Positions 15,676-24,157 of a DNA stretch of 64,000 bases are shown piece by piece; within the stretch, counting starts at the first letter, position 1, and the number at the start of each line of letters is the position of its first letter. The DNA comes from Acidimicrobiia bacterium (GTDB taxonomy: Bacteria > Acidobacteriota > Vicinamibacteria > Vicinamibacterales > UBA2999). The translations under genes and the position numbers were made by a program. The notes under the pieces were generated by a model. That model was not told where the DNA came from and did no database searches. It worked only from the letters and a program-made list of their open reading frames with translations. The DNA is taken from positions 62,001 to 126,000 of the forward strand of contig VFZG01000002.1 of the NCBI GenBank assembly GCA_016871275.1. Direction: 5' to 3'.

Positions 15676-16445
15676 ATGCCGAGGACGTGAAATCCTGAAT
15701 CGACCATCAGGACCTCACCCGTGATGCCGCGGCCGGCCTCGCTCAACAGGAACGCGGCCGCGTCACCAACCTCCGGCGTTTCGATCGCCCGGCGCAGCGG
15801 CGCCTTCTCGCGGACCACGCCGAGGATCGAGGAGAACCCGCCAATGCCGGCGGCCGCCAGCGTCTTCACCGGACCCGCCGAGATGGCGTTGACGCGAATG
15901 TTCTCGGGACCGAGATCCGCGGCGAGGTAACGCACCGACGACTCGAGCGCGGCCTTGGCCACCCCCATCACGTTGTAGTTCGGGAACACGCGATCGCTGC
16001 CGAGGAACGTCAGCGTCAGTACGGAGCCGCCACCACGCGGCTGCATCAGCGGCTGCGCCCCGCGCGCCAGCGCAATCATCGAGTAGGCGCTGATATCGAG
16101 CGCCTGCTTGAAACCCTCGCGCGAGGTGTTCAGAAACCGTCCGGTGATTTCCTCTCGGGACGCGAACGCGGCGCCGTGCACGACGAAGTCGAGCCCGCCG
16201 TAGGTGTCCGTGATCTTCGAATAGACCGCCGCAATCTCGTCGTCATTCGAGACGTCGAGCGGCAACACCAGCGGCTTGGGATCGAGCGTGGCGGCCAGTT
16301 CCCCGACATGCTCTTCGAACCGTCCCTGGTAGGTGAGGATGAGTTGCGCGCCGCCCCTGGCGGTGGCCTGTGCAATCGCCCACGACAGCGATCGATGGTT
16401 GGCGACGCCGACGATGAGCCCGATCTTTCCGGTGAAGTCGGCCAT
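15672..16445 (-). CDS. fabI: Enoyl-[acyl-carrier-protein] reductase (NADH)
   Basis: Short-chain reductase that completes each fatty-acid elongation cycle. The N-terminal GLIVGVANHRSLSWAIAQ is the FabI cofactor motif, and the catalytic Tyr and Lys occur in NYNVMGVAKAALE, the wide-spaced Y-x6-K of FabI. The end ITGEVLMVDSGFHVLGM is also typical. There are 257 residues, the usual length. The start overlaps the stop of the zinc-ribbon gene by one base (TGATG). Confidence 0.95.
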   Translation of the reverse strand: MADFTGKIGLIVGVANHRSLSWAIAQATARGGAQLILTYQGRFEEHVGELAATLDPKPLVLPLDVSNDDEIAAVYSKITDTYGGLDFVVHGAAFASREEITGRFLNTSREGFKQALDISAYSMIALARGAQPLMQPRGGGSVLTLTFLGSDRVFPNYNVMGVAKAALESSVRYLAADLGPENIRVNAISAGPVKTLAAAGIGGFSSILGVVREKAPLRRAIETPEVGDAAAFLLSEAGRGITGEVLMVDSGFHVLGM

Positions 16446-17191
16446 CAGTGGTTTTTCTTGCGGCCGCGACGGCGACGGCCCCCGCCGCCATTGCCCTGGC
16501 CTGGCGGGCGATCCTGGCCGTGCCCGTGATCGCGGAAGCGCATTGGTCCGATGTTGTCCATGCTGCCGCCGCCGGGGCGCCGGCGGCCGCCACGGAACTT
16601 GTGGTTGCCGCCCGCGTTGCGCTGGTTGTTGTTGCGTCGATTGTGCAGGGATTGAATCGTGAATTCGGGAGCGGTGCGTTGCGTGGGGGCCTGGCCCTCG
16701 GGTCTCGGGAAGGTGGCGCGTATCAGCGACCGCCGGAATCCGCCCTCGAGTTCAGGAACGTCGACTCGGTCAGCGTCCGGAGCCTCGGGCACTGCAGCCT
16801 CCGCCGGTGCGGCAGCGGCCACGGACGGTGCCGGGGCCGCGACAGCGGCGACAGGAGGCGGGACGGCCGCTGGGGCCGCGACTTCCTCCAGGTCTTCGAC
16901 CTCGGATTCAGCGAAGCCGGCGGCGTCTGCGGGAACGGCCGGTGGCTGTGGACGCGGCGTGGCACCAGCGATGTTGTCGAGCACCTGGGTGAACAACGCG
17001 GTCGGCTGCGTCTTGCGACGCGGGGCCGGCGCCTTGCCCGCCTTGTATTCGTGCTCGGCATCGCAGCTGCCGCAACGTGTTCGTCTGATTTCGTCGTCGA
17101 TCATCGCGACGATCGCGTGATCGGTAATGCGGCGCTCGCGTGGACAGTAATCGTCCAACACGTCGCCGGGCCGGTACCGGCGCTCTTGCAT
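16445..17191 (-). CDS. Zinc-ribbon protein with long disordered region and Arg/Gly-rich tail
   Basis: Unrecognised protein of 248 residues in three parts. Residues 1-50 hold Cys16, Cys40 and Cys43 plus nearby histidines (DDYCPRERRITDH and RTRCGSCDAEHEY), likely a small zinc-binding fold. Residues 55-150 are Ala/Pro-rich and disordered. The last 70 residues are Arg/Gly/Asn-rich, like RGG-type RNA-binding tails. No signal or membrane segment is seen. It precedes fabI and overlaps it by one base. An RNA- or ribosome-associated role is a guess; coding is supported by the coupled start and by the Cys motif. Confidence 0.68.
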   Translation of the reverse strand: MQERRYRPGDVLDDYCPRERRITDHAIVAMIDDEIRRTRCGSCDAEHEYKAGKAPAPRRKTQPTALFTQVLDNIAGATPRPQPPAVPADAAGFAESEVEDLEEVAAPAAVPPPVAAVAAPAPSVAAAAPAEAAVPEAPDADRVDVPELEGGFRRSLIRATFPRPEGQAPTQRTAPEFTIQSLHNRRNNNQRNAGGNHKFRGGRRRPGGGSMDNIGPMRFRDHGHGQDRPPGQGNGGGGRRRRGRKKNH

Positions 17192-17290
17192 GCACTCCCC
17201 CGAAAACCGAGCCGGCTTCCCGCGCAGCCGTGTCGGTGCTGAACTGCTATCTACCTGGTCGAACCGTGATCCATGGTCATCAATGTTTCT

Positions 17291-17311
17291 GGCCTTGCCA
17301 TCGGCAAGGCC
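17291..17311. other. Perfect hairpin GGCCTTGCC-ATC-GGCAAGGCC
   Basis: Nine-bp arms with a 3-base loop in the 239-base gap between argH and the zinc-ribbon gene. No T-run follows on either strand, so an intrinsic terminator is not supported. It may be a transcript-stabilising or attenuation structure. I see nothing else in this gap. Confidence 0.5.
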
Positions 17312-17430
17312 AACCGAACAGCACCACGGAGTGTCAATTGATGCGGGAAGCGCTCGAGGGTCCGAATCGACCCAGGGCGCAGGGCGAGGTCGACTATATC
17401 AGGCGGAGCGTGTCAACGACAAGGGCCCCC

Positions 17431-18819
17431 TCAGCCGCCATTGCCGCTCGCCAGCCAGGCCCGGGTTTCCGCCAGCGCCGAGCGGACCGCGTCCGGGTTG
17501 GTCGACTGCGGAGTTTTCCTGACCTTCACCGACGCCGCCGCCGTCACATGCTGCTTCACGTCGTCCCCAAAAAGGTCGTGCGCCTGCCGCCATTCGTCGA
17601 GCGACAGCGATTCGAAGTCGCGTCCCTGCGCCAGCAGCCGGCGGACCATGGCTCCCACGACCTCGTGAGACTGCCGGAACGGCATGCCGCGAGACACCAG
17701 GTAATCAGCAACATCGGTTGCCAGCAGCAGGCCGGAGGCAGCGCGGCCGGTGCGCGCGGGATGCAGCGTCAGGTTGCGCACCACCGACGCGGTGGCGTCG
17801 AGCGACACCGCCAGGGTGTCTTCCGCGTCGAACAGCGGTTCTTTGTCTTCCTGCAGGTCCTTGTTGTAACCGGTCGGCAGGCCCTTCATCGTCACCAGGA
17901 AACCGGTGAGGTGACCAATGGCCCGGCCCGCCTTGCCGCGCACCAGCTCGAGCGGGTCGGGGTTCTTCTTCTGCGGCATCATGCTGCTGCCGGTCGCCGA
18001 CGAATCGGCCAGCTCGAAGAACCCGAATTCTTCGCCCGTCATCAGGATGAAGTCCTCGGCAATCCGCGACAGGTGCACCATCGACAGCGAGACCGCATGC
18101 AGGAACGTCGCGACGAAGTCGCGATCCGACGAGGCGTCCATGCTGTTGAGGACGACGCGGCTGAAGCCGAGCCGGTTGGCGAGGAATGTCGTGTCGATGT
18201 CGTAGCCGGTGCCGGCAATGGCGCCCGAGCCCAGTGTCAGCGCATTGGCTTCTTCACGCGCCGACTCGAGGCGGGCGTGATCGCGACGCAGCGCCGCCGC
18301 ATGGCTCAACAGAAAATGCGAGACGAGCACCGGCATGGCGCGACGCAGGTGCGTGTACGACGGCATCAGCGCGTCGCCCGCCTGCTCGGCCTGATCGGCG
18401 AACACGGCGATCGTCGTGCGGAGTTTCTCCTGGAGCCGCGGGATGCGCCGGCGGAGATAGAGGCGCAGGTCTACCGACACCTGCTCGTTGCGCGACCGGC
18501 CGGTGTGCAGGCGGCGGCCCGCATCGCCGATGCGCTCGACCAGCTGGCGCTCGACGAACGAATGCACGTCCTCGTCGTCGCCAGTGACCCACGAGGGGTC
18601 CTGGCGGCCGCGATCGAGGATCGCCTGCAGTCCCTCGGCAATCGCCCTGGCGTCGGTGGCGTCGAGCACGCCGGCTTTGGCAAGAGCTTCGGCCCATGCC
18701 AGACTGCCGGTGACGTCGTCTTCGAACAGGCGGCGGTCGAACGGAAACGACACGCCAAAGTCGAACGCCGCGGGATCCGGCGCTGAGTCAAATCGTCCCG
18801 ACCATAACGGCTTAGACAT
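17431..18819 (-). CDS. argH: Argininosuccinate lyase
   Basis: Last step of arginine synthesis, argininosuccinate to arginine and fumarate. The fumarase-superfamily signature GSSMMPQKKNPD is intact with the flexible serine loop, and HTGRSRNEQV and YTHLRRAMPV supply other active-site residues. There are 462 residues, the normal length. It follows argG with an 8-base overlap, giving the order argR-argG-argH on the minus strand, under the shared arg control region. Confidence 0.96.
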   Translation of the reverse strand: MSKPLWSGRFDSAPDPAAFDFGVSFPFDRRLFEDDVTGSLAWAEALAKAGVLDATDARAIAEGLQAILDRGRQDPSWVTGDDEDVHSFVERQLVERIGDAGRRLHTGRSRNEQVSVDLRLYLRRRIPRLQEKLRTTIAVFADQAEQAGDALMPSYTHLRRAMPVLVSHFLLSHAAALRRDHARLESAREEANALTLGSGAIAGTGYDIDTTFLANRLGFSRVVLNSMDASSDRDFVATFLHAVSLSMVHLSRIAEDFILMTGEEFGFFELADSSATGSSMMPQKKNPDPLELVRGKAGRAIGHLTGFLVTMKGLPTGYNKDLQEDKEPLFDAEDTLAVSLDATASVVRNLTLHPARTGRAASGLLLATDVADYLVSRGMPFRQSHEVVGAMVRRLLAQGRDFESLSLDEWRQAHDLFGDDVKQHVTAAASVKVRKTPQSTNPDAVRSALAETRAWLASGNGG

Positions 18820-19828
18820 GCGTCTGTCTTCCCACCACCCGCGCCGCGCCCTTGAAGAGGCGCACGCGGATGGTTCCGGTCATCTGCTGCGATGTGGCGT
18901 CGACGTACGCATCAATGCCGCCGCGCAGCGGATCGAACCACTCGCCGCGATCGATCGCCTCGACATAGGCGGCTGACACCGCCATATCGAAGCGCTGCTG
19001 CGACTCGGACGAGACGTAGCGCCACAGCTCGCCGTGCGCGAGGTGCAGGACGACCGCCGCCGGCGCTTCGTACAGCGCGCGGGTGCGGGTGCCGTCGGCA
19101 CGGACCTTGATGCGGTCCAGCCGGCCGACGCCGTGCTCGCCGGCAATCGTCGACAGGCTCTCGATCAGTTCCGGAAACGTCATCGTGACGCCGCTGTGGC
19201 CGGACGGCGCGCCGCGTTCGAACAGAATGTCGACCAATGCCGGCTGGTTGGGGGTGTCCTCGAGCCGCTTGGTCAACGTGAACGACGCATCGGGCGGCGG
19301 CGATGAACCGTCATCGCCGCGGCGGCCGACGGTCCTCCCCCACAGGTTGGCATCCACGCGATCGGCGCCCTGGTCGACCGGAGCGGTGAAGCCTGGCTCG
19401 TCGGCAAAGGCGATCGCGGAGTAGTGGAGCCCCAGCGTCTTCAGCGCCCGCGTCAGGCGCACGGCATCGCGGCCGGCACATCCGTGGGCGATCATCTTCG
19501 TCTTCTCGAGGCTCGCGATCTGCACCAGCTGCCTGGCGATGATCGGGCGGGTCAGCGCCGTCGACATCGGGTAGCGCCCGTCCGACAGCGCTCCGGCTTT
19601 GAGCGACGGCAGCACCGCGTCACGCACGAACTCGTCGCGCGCGTCGACAACGTGGGCGCGGATCGCGCCGCTCGACAGCGCCTGCTCGCGGATCTCATTC
19701 AGATCGGCGGGCTGCCCCAGATCGAGCGTCAGGGTGATGACGTCGGCGCGGTGATGATCCGCCAGCCACTGAATGCCGGCGGTGGATTGGGCGCCGCCCG
19801 AGTATGCAAGCACGATCGTCTTCTTCAA
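18812..19828 (-). CDS. argG: Argininosuccinate synthase-like protein with altered PP-loop
   Basis: Sits where argininosuccinate synthase belongs, between argR and argH. ArgG-like blocks are RYPMSTALTRPIIARQLVQI and an AHGCAGRD region, and the C-terminal half fits the family. Two core motifs are changed. The N-type PP-loop SGGLDTS reads SGGAQST (10-16), losing the conserved aspartate, and AHGxTGKGNDQVRF is shortened to AHGCAGRDAVRL. The length is 338 residues against about 400. The start is TTG, overlapping the argR stop. With no second argG in view it may still be active, or may have changed role. Confidence 0.78.
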   Translation of the reverse strand: MKKTIVLAYSGGAQSTAGIQWLADHHRADVITLTLDLGQPADLNEIREQALSSGAIRAHVVDARDEFVRDAVLPSLKAGALSDGRYPMSTALTRPIIARQLVQIASLEKTKMIAHGCAGRDAVRLTRALKTLGLHYSAIAFADEPGFTAPVDQGADRVDANLWGRTVGRRGDDGSSPPPDASFTLTKRLEDTPNQPALVDILFERGAPSGHSGVTMTFPELIESLSTIAGEHGVGRLDRIKVRADGTRTRALYEAPAAVVLHLAHGELWRYVSSESQQRFDMAVSAAYVEAIDRGEWFDPLRGGIDAYVDATSQQMTGTIRVRLFKGAARVVGRQTHV

Positions 19829-20274
19829 CTGGCCAGGTCCCTCAATTGCTTCGAGACGGTCTGCGCGCCCTTCGGGTCGCGCGCGATAATCAGAATGGTG
19901 TCGTCGCCGGCCAGGGTCCCGGCCACGTCCGGCAGCCGCGATCGGTCGATCGCCACCGCCAGCATTTGTGCCTGGCCGGTGCCGGTCTTGAGGACCACCA
20001 GATGCTGCACCGCTTCGAGATTCACCAGAAACTGCGACAGCGCGTGTGACAGGCTGTCCAGCGCGCTGGCTGCCGAAGTGGATTCGGCGCCCGACGGCTG
20101 GTAGGCGCCGTCTGAAGAGCGCTTGAGCAGGCCGAGCTCCTTGATGTCTCGCGACAGCGTGGCCTGCGTCACATCGAAGCCGCGAGAGGCGAGGTGTTGC
20201 CGCAGCTGCTCCTGGCTGCGGACGGCTTCGCGCTCCACGACTTCGAGAATGGCCGATTGCCGTTGAGACTTCAT
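19825..20274 (-). CDS. argR: Arginine repressor ArgR
   Basis: Hexameric arginine-sensing regulator of 149 residues. The N-terminal winged helix contains QEQLRQHLASRGFDVTQATLSRDIKELGL, of which TQATLSRDIKEL is the recognition helix. The C-terminal arginine-binding domain has HLVVLKTGTGQAQMLAVAID and GDDTILIIARD. The start at ATG 20274 gives the canonical MKSQRQSAILEVV; the longer open frame upstream runs through the promoter region. Two ARG-box-like sites lie just upstream, one over its own likely -10, so it probably represses itself and argC. Confidence 0.95.
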   Translation of the reverse strand: MKSQRQSAILEVVEREAVRSQEQLRQHLASRGFDVTQATLSRDIKELGLLKRSSDGAYQPSGAESTSAASALDSLSHALSQFLVNLEAVQHLVVLKTGTGQAQMLAVAIDRSRLPDVAGTLAGDDTILIIARDPKGAQTVSKQLRDLAS

Positions 20275-20289
20275 AGTTATACGTTCGAG

Positions 20290-20303
20290 TGAATCAGTAT
20301 ACA
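20290..20303. promoter_or_regulatory. ARG-box-like site 1 (argR side)
   Basis: TGAATCAGTATACA matches the E. coli consensus TGAATWWWWATTCA in nine of the ten half-site positions. On the minus strand it contains TATACT, a good -10 for argR, 16 bases upstream of its ATG. Binding of ArgR here would block argRGH. Confidence 0.65.
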
Positions 20304-20333
20304 CAAGATCAGAGACATTCATAACGATTTCTG

Positions 20334-20362
20334 TTGACAGTCTGAAAATATGCATGTATAAG
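20334..20362 (+). promoter_or_regulatory. Sigma-70-type promoter of the argCBDAJF operon
   Basis: TTGACA (20334-20339), a 17-base spacer, then TATAAG (20357-20362). This is a near-consensus housekeeping promoter in an A/T-rich island. Transcription should begin near 20369, about 43 bases before the argC ATG. Confidence 0.7.
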
Positions 20363-20368
20363 TATTCT
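20355..20368. promoter_or_regulatory. ARG-box-like site 2 over the argC -10
   Basis: TGTATAAGTATTCT matches the ARG half-sites in eight of ten positions and covers the -10 hexamer of the argC promoter. It lies 65 bases from site 1, so an ArgR hexamer could bind both. The assignment rests on the consensus and position. Confidence 0.6.
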
Positions 20369-20411
20369 TTTCGGCGAATAATCATCCGGAGCGCGGATTC
20401 GACATCGGGGT

Positions 20412-21458
20412 ATGACGGAGCTGATGGCCACTCAGGCCGTGCACGAAAAGCAAGGCGACACACAGGACAAGCTGCAGGTTCGGGTCGCGATTGCCGGCGC
20501 CACCGGCTTTGCGGGGCAGGAATTGATCCGCCTGCTCTGCCGCCATCCCAACGTCACCATCACCGCGGCAACCGGTTCGCAGGCCACCAGCACGCCGCGC
20601 AAACTGCCGGCCCTCTCCAGGATTTGGGACGGCACGGTTGTGCCCCTGGACGCCGCTGCGTTGGCGGCCGATGCGGTCTTTCTTGCGCTGCCTGAAGCCG
20701 CATCCGCCGAGCTGGCGCCGTCGCTGCTGGCAAGCGGCCTGCGCGTCATCGACCTGTCTGGCGCGTTCCGCCTGCGCGACGATCGCCAGCGCGCGAGGTT
20801 TTATCCGGCCACGGCATCGCTGCCGGCGGGCGTGGCGTACGGCCTGACCGAGTTCGAGCTTGCCGCCATCGAGTCGGCGGCGCTGCTGTCGAACCCCGGC
20901 TGCTACCCGACCGCTTCCCTGCTGGCGCTGCTGCCGCTCCAGCGCGCCGGGCTGTTGCAGCCGGGCGCCGACATCGTCATCGACGCGAAGTCGGGCATCT
21001 CCGGCGCCGGCAAGGCCGCGACGGAGCGGACGCACTTCTCCGAGAACCACGGCAGCGTGGCGGCGTACAACCCGTTCGGGCATCGTCACACGCCGGAGAT
21101 GGAACAGGCGCTCGGCCAGCCGGTGACGTTCGTGCCGCACCTGGTGCCGCTGGACCGGGGCATTCTGTGCAGCATCTACGCGCACCTCGTGCCGGGCACG
21201 ACCGCTGCCGCCGTGTCGCAGGCCTTCGAGCGCGCCTACGCCGACGCGCCGTTCGTGCGCATCACCGGTGACGCGCTGCCGGAGATCAAGCACGTCGCGC
21301 ACACGAATTTCTGCGACCTCGGCTGGAGGGTCGACGAGGCGAGCCGCCGCGTGTTCGTCGTCAGCGTGATCGACAACCTCGTGAAGGGCGCGGCCGGCCA
21401 GGCGATCCAGAACTTCAACGTGATGTACGGCTTCGATCAGCGGGCGGGCCTGCTGTGA
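20412..21458 (+). CDS. argC: N-acetyl-gamma-glutamyl-phosphate reductase
   Basis: NADPH-dependent reduction of N-acetylglutamyl phosphate, third step of the acetylated arginine route. The Rossmann loop is VAIAGATGFAGQELIRLL, the active-site cysteine lies in SNPGCYPTAS, and a catalytic histidine region is seen in FVPHLVPLDRG. It has 348 residues, normal for the short ArgC form with a small N-terminal extension. It is the first gene of the rightward arg operon, and its stop overlaps the argB start by GTGA. Confidence 0.95.
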   Translation: MTELMATQAVHEKQGDTQDKLQVRVAIAGATGFAGQELIRLLCRHPNVTITAATGSQATSTPRKLPALSRIWDGTVVPLDAAALAADAVFLALPEAASAELAPSLLASGLRVIDLSGAFRLRDDRQRARFYPATASLPAGVAYGLTEFELAAIESAALLSNPGCYPTASLLALLPLQRAGLLQPGADIVIDAKSGISGAGKAATERTHFSENHGSVAAYNPFGHRHTPEMEQALGQPVTFVPHLVPLDRGILCSIYAHLVPGTTAAAVSQAFERAYADAPFVRITGDALPEIKHVAHTNFCDLGWRVDEASRRVFVVSVIDNLVKGAAGQAIQNFNVMYGFDQRAGLL

Positions 21459-22264
21459 AGCGCGTTGCGGTATTGAAACTCGGCGGCGAGCTGCTCGAAG
21501 GCGATCAGCGGATGATCGCGATCGGCAAGGCGATCAAGAGCGCCGCCAGGAAGATGCGGCTGATCGTGGTGCATGGCGGCGGACGCGAGATCGATGCGGC
21601 GCTGGCGCAGGTCGGCATCCCGAAGCGGCAGGTCGATGGCCTGCGCGTCACCGATGCCGAAACGTTGCACATTGTCGTGTCTGTGCTCGCCGGGACGATC
21701 AACACGAAGTTCGTGGCGGCCATCAACGCGGCCGGCGGGAAGGCGATTGGCCTGACCGGCGCGGACGCCGGCGTGGCGCCGGTCGAAAAGGCGGCGCCGC
21801 ACAAGGCCACCAGCGGCGAGACGGTTGACCTGGGCATGGTCGGGACGCCGCTCAAATCGGCATCGCCCGACGTGGTCGAAACGTTGTGCAAGGCGGGTTA
21901 CGTCCCGGTGATCGCCTGCATTGGCGCGTCGAAGAACGGCAAGTTGTTCAACGTCAATGCCGATACGTTGGCGGGGAGCCTGGCTGCGCGGCTCAAGGCC
22001 AAGCGCCTGGTGATCGCGGGCGCGACGCCGGGTGTGCTCGACAAGCGCCAGCAGACGATCCCCAAGCTCAACAAGGAGCGGATCGAAAAGCTGGTGAAAT
22101 CCGGCACGGCCAATGCCGGCATGGTGGCCAAGCTGGCCGCATGCCAGGCCGCGCTCAAGGGCGGCGCCAAGAGCGTGGCGATAGTCGACGGGCGCGCGCC
22201 CAGGCGGCTGGTGAAGGCGCTGGCGGGAGAGAAGACGCCGGCGACGACGAAGATCACGGACTGA
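21455..22264 (+). CDS. argB: Acetylglutamate kinase
   Basis: Phosphorylates N-acetylglutamate, second step of the pathway and the usual feedback point. Amino-acid-kinase blocks are VLKLGGELL, IVVHGGGREIDAAL (substrate loop), and NVNADTLAGSLAARLKAKRLV. The GTG start overlaps argC. The protein has 269 residues. The Arg/Lys-rich C-terminal tail continues a little beyond the usual end. An N-terminal arginine-sensing helix is absent, which suggests the arginine-insensitive type, as expected when ArgJ recycles acetyl groups. Confidence 0.93.
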   Translation: MKRVAVLKLGGELLEGDQRMIAIGKAIKSAARKMRLIVVHGGGREIDAALAQVGIPKRQVDGLRVTDAETLHIVVSVLAGTINTKFVAAINAAGGKAIGLTGADAGVAPVEKAAPHKATSGETVDLGMVGTPLKSASPDVVETLCKAGYVPVIACIGASKNGKLFNVNADTLAGSLAARLKAKRLVIAGATPGVLDKRQQTIPKLNKERIEKLVKSGTANAGMVAKLAACQAALKGGAKSVAIVDGRAPRRLVKALAGEKTPATTKITD

Positions 22265-22270
22265 ATTCTT

Positions 22271-22310
22271 ACGGGCTACGGGCTACGGGCAACTGGTAAC
22301 TGGTAACTGG
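22271..22310 (+). repeat. Two adjacent heptanucleotide arrays (ACGGGCT and AACTGGT)
   Basis: ACGGGCT, ACGGGCT, ACGGGC (20 bases) is followed directly by AACTGGT, AACTGGT, AACTGG (20 bases). They fill most of the 55-base argB-argD gap. Both are 2.86 copies long and share the 7-base period. Confidence 0.75.
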
Positions 22311-22319
22311 CTTCTTACG

Positions 22320-23552
22320 ATGTCCAACGTTGTGTCCCTCGAAGCGCAGCACGTGCTGCCAACCTACAAGCGGCACCCCGTGGTGTTCGTCCGCGGCGAG
22401 GGCACGCGCCTGTTCGACGAGAACGGCAAGCGCTATCTCGACTTCCTGTCGGGCATCGGCGTGTGCGTGCTGGGCCACGCGCATCCCGGTCTCGCGGCGG
22501 TGATTGCCGAACAGTCGAAGACGCTGATTCACACGTCGAACCTGTTCTACCACCCGCTGCAGGGCCGGCTGGCGGCGAAGCTGGCGGCGATGTCGGGTCT
22601 GCAGCGCACGTTCTTCTGCAACTCCGGCACCGAAGCGGTCGAGGCGTGCCTGAAGTTCGCGAGGCGCTACTGGTACTCGAAGGGAATCAGGAACCGTACG
22701 CAGTACGTCGCGCTCGAGCACGGCTTCTCGGGACGCACGATGGGCGCGCTGTCGGTGACGGCGAATGCGCAGTACCGCGATCCGTTCGGTCCGCTGATTC
22801 CGGGCGTGACCTTTATCGCGCAGGACGACATCCAGGGACTGGAAGCGGCCGTGACCGATCGCACCGCTGCGATCATCGCCGAGCCAATCCAGGGCGAAGG
22901 CGGCGTCCGGCCCCTGTCGCCGGCGTTCGCGGCGGCGGTCGAGCGCGTGACCACGGCGACCGGCACGTTGCTGATTGCCGATGAGATTCAGTGCGGCCTG
23001 GGCCGCACCGGCCGGCCGTTCCACTGCCAGTCGTTCGGGTGGACGCCGGACCTGATCCCCGTCGGCAAGGCGATCGGCTCGGGCATCCCGATCGGCGCGG
23101 CGCTGGTGGCCGAGCACGTGGCGAAGGAGATCGTCGCCGGCGACCACGGCACCACCTACGGCGGCAATCTGCTGTCGACGCGCGCGGCGCTGTTTGTCCT
23201 CGACGAACTGGACACGCTCGCGCCGCACGTCAAGGCCATGGGCGCGCTGCTCGAGCAGAAACTCGGCGCGCTGCAGCAGAAGCACCAGGTGATCACCGCG
23301 GTCAAAGGCGCCGGCCTGATGCAGGGACTGCATCTCAGCGTCGACGCGCTGCCGGTGGTCGAAGCCTCGCTCAAGGCCGGGCTGGTGGTGAATCGCACCG
23401 CCGAAACGGTCGTGCGGATGTTGCCGCCGCTGATTGTCGGCCCCGCAGACATCGAGGAAGCCGTGGGCATCCTCGATGGCGCGTTGGCGTCGGCCACGGC
23501 AGGTGCAGCAGGCACGAAAAGAACTGCGGAGCAGGTGAACGCGTCACGATGA
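22320..23552 (+). CDS. argD: Acetylornithine aminotransferase
   Basis: PLP-dependent class III aminotransferase of 410 residues. Key blocks are FFCNSGTEAVEACLKFAR (phosphate loop), LIADEIQCGLGRTG (aspartate to the pyridine nitrogen) and PVGKAIGSGIPIGA with the PLP lysine, then HGTTYGGN. All match ArgD. The last 35 residues are Ala-rich and variable. The stop overlaps the next start by ATGA. It is preceded by the heptamer arrays, which leave little room for a ribosome site. Confidence 0.95.
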   Translation: MSNVVSLEAQHVLPTYKRHPVVFVRGEGTRLFDENGKRYLDFLSGIGVCVLGHAHPGLAAVIAEQSKTLIHTSNLFYHPLQGRLAAKLAAMSGLQRTFFCNSGTEAVEACLKFARRYWYSKGIRNRTQYVALEHGFSGRTMGALSVTANAQYRDPFGPLIPGVTFIAQDDIQGLEAAVTDRTAAIIAEPIQGEGGVRPLSPAFAAAVERVTTATGTLLIADEIQCGLGRTGRPFHCQSFGWTPDLIPVGKAIGSGIPIGAALVAEHVAKEIVAGDHGTTYGGNLLSTRAALFVLDELDTLAPHVKAMGALLEQKLGALQQKHQVITAVKGAGLMQGLHLSVDALPVVEASLKAGLVVNRTAETVVRMLPPLIVGPADIEEAVGILDGALASATAGAAGTKRTAEQVNASR

Positions 23553-24157
23553 GCATGCGAGTCGTTGTCGACAACGGTCCCGGACGGAAGCGGCGCGCTT
23601 CCTCCAGCCGTTCCTTGAAGGCGGCGAAGCCGCCGGTCACGCTGCGTCCCGCCGTGGCGGCGGACGCGCCGGGGCTGCTGGCCTTGATTGCTGCCCATCT
23701 CGAGGAAGGCCGGCTGTTGCCGCGCAAACTCGATGAGCTGGTGGTCCACGCGCCGCGCTTCGTGGTGGCGGTCGAACCGGCCGCCGGCGATCGCCCGGAG
23801 ACCATGGTCGGGTGCGCGGAGCTGGCACCCTTGTCGCCGCACGTGGCCGAGATCCGCTCGCTCGTCGTCAGCGGCAGCATGCGCCGGATGGGTGTTGGCG
23901 TGCGCATGGTCGATACGCTGGCGGCGCGCGCCCGCACCCTGGGCTACAGCCGGCTGTGCGCGTTTGCGCACGACCCGGCGTTCTTCGTGCATCGCGGTTT
24001 CTCGATCGTGCCGCACACCTGGGTGCCCGAGAAGATCGCGCACGACTGCACGGCGTGCCCGTTGTTCCGCAACTGCGGGCAGTATGCGGTGGTTCAGGAG
24101 ATCGTTCAGCCGAGCGTTCAGACCAGCGTTCAAACGAACGTGCAATCGACCGTATGA
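23549..24157 (+). CDS. argA: GNAT N-acetyltransferase, short ArgA-like (N-acetylglutamate synthase)
   Basis: GNAT-fold protein of 202 residues, likely making N-acetylglutamate. A basic tail of about 30 residues comes first, then VTLRPAVAADAPGLLALIAAH, the acetyl-CoA region EIRSLVVSGSMRRMGVGVRM, and FAHDPAFFVHRGF. The CTACPLFRNC cysteine motif after the GNAT fold is typical of short ArgA proteins in arg operons. Its last 20 codons are made of a 12-base tandem repeat that gives a VQxx repeat (VQPSVQTSVQTNVQ). Start and stop both overlap the neighbouring genes by ATGA. Confidence 0.85.
   Translation: MSMRVVVDNGPGRKRRASSSRSLKAAKPPVTLRPAVAADAPGLLALIAAHLEEGRLLPRKLDELVVHAPRFVVAVEPAAGDRPETMVGCAELAPLSPHVAEIRSLVVSGSMRRMGVGVRMVDTLAARARTLGYSRLCAFAHDPAFFVHRGFSIVPHTWVPEKIAHDCTACPLFRNCGQYAVVQEIVQPSVQTSVQTNVQSTV

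Noticed and set aside
17291-17311. Hairpin as an intrinsic terminator
   Set aside because: No T-run on either strand; kept only as an unassigned structure.
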